Positions 7,629 through 12,257 of a stretch of DNA of 12,257 bases are shown in pieces (the first letter of the stretch is position 1; each line of letters starts with the position of its first letter). Origin of the DNA: Pseudomonadota bacterium (lineage in GTDB: Bacteria; Pseudomonadota; Gammaproteobacteria; Steroidobacterales; Steroidobacteraceae); assembly GCA_021826035.1 (NCBI GenBank), contig JAKBBE010000080.1, positions 1-12,257 of the forward strand, in the 5' to 3' direction. The notes under the pieces were generated by a model. That model did no database searches and was not told the DNA's origin. It worked only from the letters and a program-made list of their open reading frames with translations. Position numbers and translations under genes: made by a program.

Positions 7629-9253
7629 GCCGATCGCGCCCGAGGGCAGGTCTGCGCTGGTGCGCAACCGCGCTCGGTGCTCTCGCGCTCGGATCCGGCG
7701 TGCGCTGCGGGGCCGCCACGCCGAACGGCGCCCCGCAGGTCCGCGTCGCGCAGGGCATGCTCGCCGGCGTGCGCGAGGGGCGCACCGTGGCATTCCTCGG
7801 CGTGCCGTACGCCGCGGCGCCGGTGGGCGCGAACCGCTGGCGTGCGCCGCAGCCGCTGCGCCCCTGGAGGGGGGTGCGGCGTGCACGGCACTTCGCACCG
7901 AGCTGCCTGCAGACGCTCTCACCGCAGGGCTTCGGCCCGTGGTCGAGCGAATACGGCGTGCACGGCAGGCTCAGCGAGAACTGCCTGTATCTGAATGTAT
8001 GGGCACCGGCGCACCCCCCGCACGCGCTGCCCGTGATGGTGTGGATCCCCGGCGGGGCGTTCATCTCCGGCTCCGGCTCGGTGCCGATCTACGCGGGGCA
8101 ACACCTCGCCGCGCACGGCATCATCGTGGTCACCCTCAATTACCGGCTGGGCGTGTTCGGCTTCCTGACCGACCCGGCGCTCGCCGCCGAAGCACTGCGG
8201 CGGCATGAGCCGCCCGGCAACTGGGGCCTGCAGGACATCCTTGCCGCCCTCCAGTGGGTGCGCACCAATATTGGCGCCTTCGGCGGCAATCCGCACGAGG
8301 TCACGCTCGCCGGACAATCCGCCGGCGCCATCGCCGTGCAGGATCTGCTCGCCTCACCGCTCGCGCACGGATTGTTCGAGCGCGCGATCGCCGAGAGCGG
8401 CCTGCCGAATTCCCGTCTGCCCGACTCCCCGATGCACATGCCGACGCTCGCGGCCGCCGAGCGTGCCGGGGCGCGCTTTGCGCGTGCCAAAGGTGCGCGT
8501 ACGAGTGCGGCGCTGCGCGCGCTGCCGGCGGCGGCACTGAGCACCCGCGCAGCCCCGATGAGCAGTCCGCTGATCATGCCGAGCATCGACGGCCGGCTCC
8601 TGCCGGCCTCGCCCGAGCAGCGCCTCGCGGCCGGCCGGTTCCTGCACGTCCCGGTGCTGATCGGGATGACGGCCGATGAGAACACCGGCTTTCGCGACAC
8701 GCCCGAGAGACTCACCCGCGCCGCCTGGAGCGCCCGCCTGCACCGGCGTTTCGGTGCGCTCGCGGCGCGCTTTGCGCGCCTGTTCCCGGCGCACGGCCCT
8801 CGGGCCCGAGCCCGTGCGCTGCGCGCCCTGCGGCGCGCCGTCGGGCTCGCCGCGCTCTACCACTGGAGTCGTCTGCACCAGGCGCACTCACGCGCCCCGG
8901 TGTATGCCTACCTCTGGACTCACCGCGAGCCCGGGCCGCACTCCCACCGCTGGCGGGTGTTTCACTCCTCGGAGATTCCCTACGTCTTCGGCACGCTCGC
9001 TGCGGCCCCGCAGCGGCACTTCACGCCGCTCGACCAGGCGATCTCGCGGCAGATGCTGCACTACTGGGTGAATTTCATCGCCACCGGTAATCCGAACGGT
9101 GCGGGACTTGCACACTGGCCGGCACTCACCCCCGGACCGATGCGCATCATGCGCCTCGGAGCCCACCCGGCGCCGCAGCCGATCCTGCCACCGCGCCAGT
9201 TGCGCGCCCTGCGGGCCTACCTCGCCGCGGGCGGCATCCCGCAGCTCTACTGA
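7625..9253 (+). CDS. Type-B carboxylesterase, probably exported
   Basis: A 542-residue alpha/beta-hydrolase of the carboxylesterase type B (para-nitrobenzyl esterase/cholinesterase-like) family, of usual length. The N-terminus (about 1-31) is basic then hydrophobic, consistent with a Sec signal; a nearby Cys lacks a proper lipobox. Family landmarks in order: FLGVPYAAAPVG, SENCLYLNVW, the oxyanion motif PGGAF (usually GGGF), LNYRLGVFGF, NWGLQDILAALQWV, nucleophile Ser232 in AGQSAG, acidic Glu352 in TADENTG, and His447 in FHSSEIPYVFG. The triad is complete. Its ATG lies inside the last codons of the GH51 gene (ATGA overlap), so it belongs to the same operon. From that context it may remove acetyl or hydroxycinnamoyl groups from xylan, but family sequence alone does not establish this. 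A strong hairpin follows the stop. Confidence 0.9.
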   Translation: MSRSRPRAGLRWCATALGALALGSGVRCGAATPNGAPQVRVAQGMLAGVREGRTVAFLGVPYAAAPVGANRWRAPQPLRPWRGVRRARHFAPSCLQTLSPQGFGPWSSEYGVHGRLSENCLYLNVWAPAHPPHALPVMVWIPGGAFISGSGSVPIYAGQHLAAHGIIVVTLNYRLGVFGFLTDPALAAEALRRHEPPGNWGLQDILAALQWVRTNIGAFGGNPHEVTLAGQSAGAIAVQDLLASPLAHGLFERAIAESGLPNSRLPDSPMHMPTLAAAERAGARFARAKGARTSAALRALPAAALSTRAAPMSSPLIMPSIDGRLLPASPEQRLAAGRFLHVPVLIGMTADENTGFRDTPERLTRAAWSARLHRRFGALAARFARLFPAHGPRARARALRALRRAVGLAALYHWSRLHQAHSRAPVYAYLWTHREPGPHSHRWRVFHSSEIPYVFGTLAAAPQRHFTPLDQAISRQMLHYWVNFIATGNPNGAGLAHWPALTPGPMRIMRLGAHPAPQPILPPRQLRALRAYLAAGGIPQLY

Positions 9254-9262
9254 CGCGACGAT

Positions 9263-9301
9263 GCGCCGGCCGCGGGCCGATCGGTGCCCGCAGCCGGCGC
9301 C
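9263..9301. terminator. Strong hairpin between convergent genes, likely bidirectional terminator
   Basis: GCGCCGGC (9263-9270) and GCGGGC (9272-9277) pair with GCCCGC (9286-9291) and GCCGGCGC (9293-9300). This gives 14 base pairs with one C/A mismatch around an 8-nt loop. It begins ten bases after the esterase stop, and its last arm ends eight bases before the gstA stop. On the plus strand it is followed by CTTCGGTTT, a short and imperfect T-rich tail; on the minus strand there is none. Position and strength suit termination of the GH51-esterase operon. Confidence 0.65.
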
Positions 9302-9307
9302 TTCGGT

Positions 9308-9916
9308 TTACTTGATGAGCCCCTCGGCGCGCATCGCGGCTTGCACGCCCGGACGGGCGGCCACACGCGCCTGGAACGCCAGCAGGTTCGGGAACGCCCC
9401 GAGATCGACCTTGACCATGCGCGCCCAGTTCGTGACCGTGAACAGGTACGCATCGGCGACCGTGAACGTGTCCCCGAACAGATACTGACGCCCGGTGAGC
9501 TGCTTCTCGATGAACGCGTAGCGGCGGCGCAGATACGCCTCGCGCTCGGCGCGGGTGTCCGCCGGCGTCGCCGGATTGAACAGCGGCGAGTAGCTCTTGT
9601 GCAGCTCGGAGTTGATGAACGTGAGCATCTCCTGCAGCCGGTAGCGCTCGAAGGACGCCGGCGGCGGCGCGAGGCGCGTCTCGGGCTTCAGATCGGCCAG
9701 GTACTGCACGATCGCCGCCCCTTCGGTGAGCAGCTCGCCATTGTCGAGCTGCAACACCGGGACATACCCCTTGGGGTTGATCGCCAGGAAGTCGCCCTCG
9801 ACCTTCATCGTCTTGCTCTTCAGATCGACGCTCTGCAGCTCGAGTGCGATGCCGGCCTCCTGGGCCACGATGTGCGGCGAGAGCGAGCAGGCGCCGCTGG
9901 AATAAAACAATTTCAT
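9308..9916 (-). CDS. gstA: Glutathione S-transferase, beta class
   Basis: A 202-residue cytosolic glutathione transferase, closely similar along its length to E. coli GstA (201 aa). The N-terminal thioredoxin-fold domain (about 1-80) begins MKLFYSSGACSLSPHI with the beta-class Cys10. It includes INPKGYVPVL, with the cis-proline that binds glutathione, and TEGAAIVQYLAD. The all-helical C-terminal domain (about 87-202) has FINSELHKSYSPLF and TVADAYLFTVTNWA, both strongly GstA-like. The enzyme conjugates glutathione to electrophiles and may protect against oxidants. The ATG at 9916 is preceded by GGGAG. It is divergent from an HxlR-type regulator across about 120 bp containing GTTACT/AGTAAC repeats, so local repression and derepression by electrophiles is likely (inference). 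Confidence 0.95.
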   Translation of the reverse strand: MKLFYSSGACSLSPHIVAQEAGIALELQSVDLKSKTMKVEGDFLAINPKGYVPVLQLDNGELLTEGAAIVQYLADLKPETRLAPPPASFERYRLQEMLTFINSELHKSYSPLFNPATPADTRAEREAYLRRRYAFIEKQLTGRQYLFGDTFTVADAYLFTVTNWARMVKVDLGAFPNLLAFQARVAARPGVQAAMRAEGLIK

Positions 9917-9966
9917 GCCAATCTCCCGTTGAAAATCGAAACCCGCCGGAACACCCCGGCCAAGAG

Positions 9967-9999
9967 GTTACTATTGTATATCACATTACTTTCAGTAAC
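9967..9999. promoter_or_regulatory. Predicted HxlR operator region between gstA and hxlR-type gene
   Basis: A perfect 13-bp inverted repeat TTACT-TTC-AGTAA lies at 9986-9998, with another half-site GTTACT at 9967-9972 facing AGTAAC at 9994-9999. GTTACT/AGTAAC-like repeats are typical of HxlR-family operators. The stretch is AT-rich against a GC-rich background. It contains a likely gstA -10 region (minus strand TATACAAT, 9980-9973, with a TG extension upstream), so occupancy should block gstA. A TATGAT hexamer at 10013-10018 could serve the regulator gene but would leave almost no leader. Confidence 0.6.
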
Positions 10000-10023
10000 T
10001 AGACGGAAGCAGTATGATGCGCC

Positions 10024-10028
10024 GAGGA
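10024..10028 (+). promoter_or_regulatory. Ribosome binding site that fixes the GTG start of the HxlR-type gene
   Basis: GAGGA eight bases before a GTG at 10037. No in-frame ATG lies upstream. The first in-frame ATG (10084) would remove the conserved Arg-Cys-Pro segment, so the GTG is preferred. Confidence 0.65.
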
Positions 10029-10036
10029 ACATCAAT

Positions 10037-10402
10037 GTGACTGACCCCGCCGACACCGTACCGGCCGACCCGACGCGCTGCCCGATGGAGGCGTGCATGC
10101 GGCTGCTCGGGGGGGCCTGGACGCCGAATCTGATCTGGCAGTTGAGCGGCGGCCCGCGCCGTTTCACCGCGCTGCACAAGGACATCGCCGGAATCTCGGC
10201 GAAGATGCTGAGCGCGCGGCTGCGTGAGCTCGAGACCAAGCGGGTCATCGTGCGCGAAGTCTCCCCGACCTCCCCGCCCTCGGTCGCCTATGCGCTGACG
10301 CCGCTCGGGCGGGAGCTCGTTCCGGTGATCGACGCGATGGTGCGGGTCGGCACGCGGCTCGCATGCCCGGCGCCCCGGGCGCCGAGCATGCGCGCTCGCT
10401 GA
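10037..10402 (+). CDS. HxlR-family winged-helix transcriptional regulator
   Basis: A 121-residue DNA-binding protein with the compact MarR-like winged helix of the HxlR family. Landmarks are RCPMEACMRLLGGAW (15-28), LSGGPRRFTALHKDIAGIS with the recognition helix KMLSARLRELE, and the wing plus YALTPLGREL (85-94). Cys15, just before Pro16-Met-Glu, is at the position used for thiol sensing in redox-responsive relatives such as YodB and HypR. Cys20 and Cys110 are additional candidates. A GTG start at 10037 is chosen because GAGGA lies at ideal distance and the Cys15 region would be lost with the later ATG. Divergent placement from gstA across an inverted-repeat operator suggests that it controls gstA and itself. 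Its stop is four bases from the convergent acetyltransferase stop. Confidence 0.88.
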   Translation: MTDPADTVPADPTRCPMEACMRLLGGAWTPNLIWQLSGGPRRFTALHKDIAGISAKMLSARLRELETKRVIVREVSPTSPPSVAYALTPLGRELVPVIDAMVRVGTRLACPAPRAPSMRAR

Positions 10403-10409
10403 GCGCTCA
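10400..10409. repeat. Perfect 10-bp palindrome made by two facing stop codons
   Basis: TGAGCGCTCA contains the TGA of the HxlR-type gene (10400-10402) and, on the other strand, the TGA of the acetyltransferase gene (10407-10409). There is no room for a terminator between the genes, so the transcripts probably overlap at their 3' ends. Confidence 0.6.
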
Positions 10410-10937
10410 ACGCGGCGCGGTGCGATCCCCGGGGCCGAGGGCGCGCGGCATCCGCACCGAATCGACCCCTCGGCCGAATGTGTAGCCGACCGACTTCAGC
10501 GTGCCGATCGGCTCGACGCGGCAGCGCCGATGCAGTGCCATCGACGCGACGGTGTCCGTATCCCCGATCACGGCCGCCCTCTGCCGCCACGGGCCGGCCT
10601 CGCAGCGCTCGATCAGCGACGGCCGCAACGCCCCGCCGATGCCACGGCCGCGCCAGGCCCGATCGAGAGACCCGGAGTTCTCGACCGAGTCGCCATACGC
10701 CGGCCGCGACCGGGTGGCACCCGCATACGCATAGCCCACCGCCTGCGCGTCGATGAGCGCGACCCGAGAGGGCCGCCCGGCGGCGCGCAGCGTCGCGAAA
10801 CGCGCCTGCATTTCCCCAACCTCGGGCGCCGTTAATTCGAAACTGGCCGTACTGTCGAGGACATCGCGGGCGTCGATCCGCGCCACGGCCGGGAGGTCAC
10901 CCGCAGTGGCCGCACGGATGATCAGACCGTCGGGCAC
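10407..10937 (-). CDS. GNAT acetyltransferase, phosphinothricin-acetyltransferase-like, possibly degenerating
   Basis: A 176-residue acetyl-CoA-dependent N-acetyltransferase of the PAT/Bar-like GNAT group. It shows IRAATAGDLPAVARI at the start, the TASFEL segment, AVGYAYAG, the acetyl-CoA loop RGRGIGGAL (about 96-104), LIERCE, AVIGDTD and ASMALHR, ending in the family-like GPGDRT. Substrates of such enzymes are amino-acid-like amines (for example phosphinothricin or methionine sulfone); the real substrate is unknown. Several normally conserved spots look wrong: VENS is followed by GSLDR where VYVDP is usual, and LHR is followed by RCRVE where ALGFE is usual. This could reflect divergence, decay or local compensated frameshifts. 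The start is a GTG overlapping the preceding peroxidase gene by 41 bp, chosen because the family motif begins a few residues later. The ribosome site is poor. Confidence 0.75.
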   Translation of the reverse strand: MPDGLIIRAATAGDLPAVARIDARDVLDSTASFELTAPEVGEMQARFATLRAAGRPSRVALIDAQAVGYAYAGATRSRPAYGDSVENSGSLDRAWRGRGIGGALRPSLIERCEAGPWRQRAAVIGDTDTVASMALHRRCRVEPIGTLKSVGYTFGRGVDSVRMPRALGPGDRTAPR

Positions 10938-12257
10938 GGCCGCCCGGAACGCCTGTCGCGCTGTGCGGGGACGGGCCCGGAGGATTGAGCGACGGGCGCA
11001 ACGACAGCCGCGCCGGACGATAGCCGTCGGTGAGGGTCTTCAGGAAGGCGATGACCTCGCCGATCTGCCGGCCGGTGAGTGCCGCTCGCTCGCCCGCTTG
11101 GCGGTTGAACGGCGCGTCCGTGGTGTCGACGTTGTGGCGATAGCGCTGCGGCAGGTCGTTGAACTTGACCACCTGCCCGGCGGCATTGCGCGGATAGAAG
11201 CGCCCCGGATGCAGGTCGCGATTGACGTACCAATCGAGGACCTGACGCAGTGTATGAAACACGCCGTTGTGAAAGAACACGTGACGGGTCGCCACGTTGC
11301 GCAGCGAGGGGGTGAGGAACATCCCGCAGTACTGGTGCTCGGTGCGCAGGTTCGCGCGGTACGGGCCGCACAGCCCGAGGTCGTAGTAGCGCGGGTTGCG
11401 GTTCGCCGGAATGGCCGGGTTGCGCGGCACACCGAGCGCCTCGTACTGAAAATCCGTCAGCAGCGGCGGCAGCCGATCCGGTCCCGGCCGATCGAGGTGG
11501 CAGGCCGCGCAGTTGCCCTTGTTCGGGTCGTTGAACAGCTCATAGCCGCGCAGCTCGGCCGGCGTGAAGCGCGCCTTGCCCTCGAGCCATGCATCGAACT
11601 TGCTCGAGAACGGATGGAAGCTCGGATCCTCAATCTCGAACCGCGCGATGGCGAACATCGCCTCGGCGACCGCCAGGTGCGCGTTGTCGAACACCGCCGG
11701 TCCGAACAGCCGCAGGAAGGTCTGCGCGTAGGGTCCGCGGCGCAGTTTGGCCGCCACCACTCGCGCGCTACCGCCGTCCATCTCCGCCGGGTTGTAGAGC
11801 GGTCCGTTCGCCTGCTGCTCGAGCGTGTTGACCCGCCCGTCCCAGAACAGACCGCCCTGCGGCACGAGGTTGACGGCTGCGGCAAACGGCTGGCCCGCAC
11901 TCTTTCGCACCCGGCGGTGGGTGGCCGCAGCGCGCACCTGGCGCCCCAGAGGCACCGGGATGTCGGTGCCGTTCTGCAGGTCCGGACCGATCGTGAACGG
12001 CGGCTGGCGGTACAGATAGCGCAGGGAGGGCACGGCGCGAACGCCCGGGGTGTGCAGAGTCGGTCCGCCGAGGGCCACCGAGGCGACGCCCGGCGGGCCG
12101 TAGGCCTGCGCGGGGCTGTGACAGGTGGCACACGAGAGCCGCCCGGAGCCCGACAGGCGCGGATCGAAGAACAGGTGCCGCCCGAGCCGCGCCACCGCCG
12201 AGAGCGGACGCACCGGCGGTAAGCGCAGTGTCACCGGGTCGGGATTGAACCCCGCGG
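10897..12257 (-). CDS. Di-heme cytochrome c peroxidase / MauG-family protein (5' end outside window)
   Basis: The frame stays open to the right edge, so the N-terminus and any signal peptide lie outside; about 453 residues are visible. Two haem c attachment motifs are present: CATCH (codons at 12132-12118) and CAACH (11512-11498). Other family landmarks are LGRHLFFDPRLSGSG before the first haem, GLFWDGRVNTLEQQA, FDNAHLAVAEAMFAIARFE, then MFLTPSLRNVATRHVFFHNGVFHTL and the closing IGEVIAFLKTLTDGY. These proteins act in the periplasm, reducing hydrogen peroxide with cytochrome c or oxidising other substrates through two haems. A GTG at 12234 could serve as a start, but the upstream codons read family-like (FNPDP), so the gene very probably begins further right. 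The C-terminus carries about 40 extra Pro/Arg-rich residues ending CGHCG, which overlap the acetyltransferase start. Confidence 0.9.
   Translation of the reverse strand, partial: AGFNPDPVTLRLPPVRPLSAVARLGRHLFFDPRLSGSGRLSCATCHSPAQAYGPPGVASVALGGPTLHTPGVRAVPSLRYLYRQPPFTIGPDLQNGTDIPVPLGRQVRAAATHRRVRKSAGQPFAAAVNLVPQGGLFWDGRVNTLEQQANGPLYNPAEMDGGSARVVAAKLRRGPYAQTFLRLFGPAVFDNAHLAVAEAMFAIARFEIEDPSFHPFSSKFDAWLEGKARFTPAELRGYELFNDPNKGNCAACHLDRPGPDRLPPLLTDFQYEALGVPRNPAIPANRNPRYYDLGLCGPYRANLRTEHQYCGMFLTPSLRNVATRHVFFHNGVFHTLRQVLDWYVNRDLHPGRFYPRNAAGQVVKFNDLPQRYRHNVDTTDAPFNRQAGERAALTGRQIGEVIAFLKTLTDGYRPARLSLRPSLNPPGPSPHSATGVPGGRARRSDHPCGHCG

Noticed and set aside
6780..7922. 380-codon minus-strand frame spanning the GH51-esterase junction.
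   Set aside because: Antisense shadow crossing two real genes with no family features.
9284..10036. Extending the HxlR-type protein to a start at 9284.
   Set aside because: The added 251 residues are the reverse complement of gstA; a GTG with a good ribosome site at 10037 gives a normal family length.
10753..12222. 489-codon plus-strand frame opposite the cytochrome c peroxidase.
   Set aside because: Arg/Val-rich shadow; the two CxxCH haem motifs are on the minus strand.

Overview
The window is GC-rich and densely coded, with very long open frames antisense to the real genes. Gene content suggests a proteobacterium, most likely a gammaproteobacterium near Xanthomonadales/Nevskiales. The reasons are an E. 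coli-like beta-class GstA, a MASE4-type sensor kinase, and an operator resembling the Xanthomonas xyl-box between two hemicellulase genes. This placement rests on protein character and one regulatory motif, not on a marker gene.

Layout. At the left edge is a short, uncertain ORF (8-220, minus). Next, on the minus strand, come a membrane histidine kinase (446-2095), an OsmC-family protein (2136-2585) and a large secreted family 3 glycoside hydrolase with a PA14 insertion (2677-5310). These are transcribed in the order GH3, osmC-like, kinase. A 167-bp divergent promoter region (5311-5477) separates GH3 from a plus-strand pair: a secreted GH51 alpha-L-arabinofuranosidase (5478-7628) and a type-B carboxylesterase (7625-9253), joined by a 4-bp ATGA overlap. 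A strong hairpin (9263-9300) closes that operon against the convergent gstA (9308-9916, minus). gstA is divergent from an HxlR-family regulator (10037-10402, plus). That regulator converges, stop against stop, on a GNAT acetyltransferase (10407-10937, minus), which overlaps the end of a di-heme cytochrome c peroxidase/MauG-family protein (10897 to the right edge, 5' end outside the window).

How the genes work together. The centre is a compact arabinoxylan-degradation locus: GH3 (beta-xylosidase type), GH51 (removes arabinose side chains) and an esterase (probably removes acyl groups). All three have export signals. A 14-bp near-palindrome with an AGCGCT core lies between the divergent GH3 and GH51 genes, where one LacI-family repressor could control both. 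No LacI gene is in the window. The second unit is gstA/hxlR, whose shared intergenic region carries GTTACT/AGTAAC repeats typical of HxlR operators and suggests an electrophile- or thiol-stress switch. The kinase has no response regulator beside it in the window. I found no tRNA, rRNA, CRISPR, insertion sequence or phage gene, and no clearly new multi-gene system. The most interesting material is regulatory: the xyl-box region, the HxlR operator, and several strong hairpins at gene ends.
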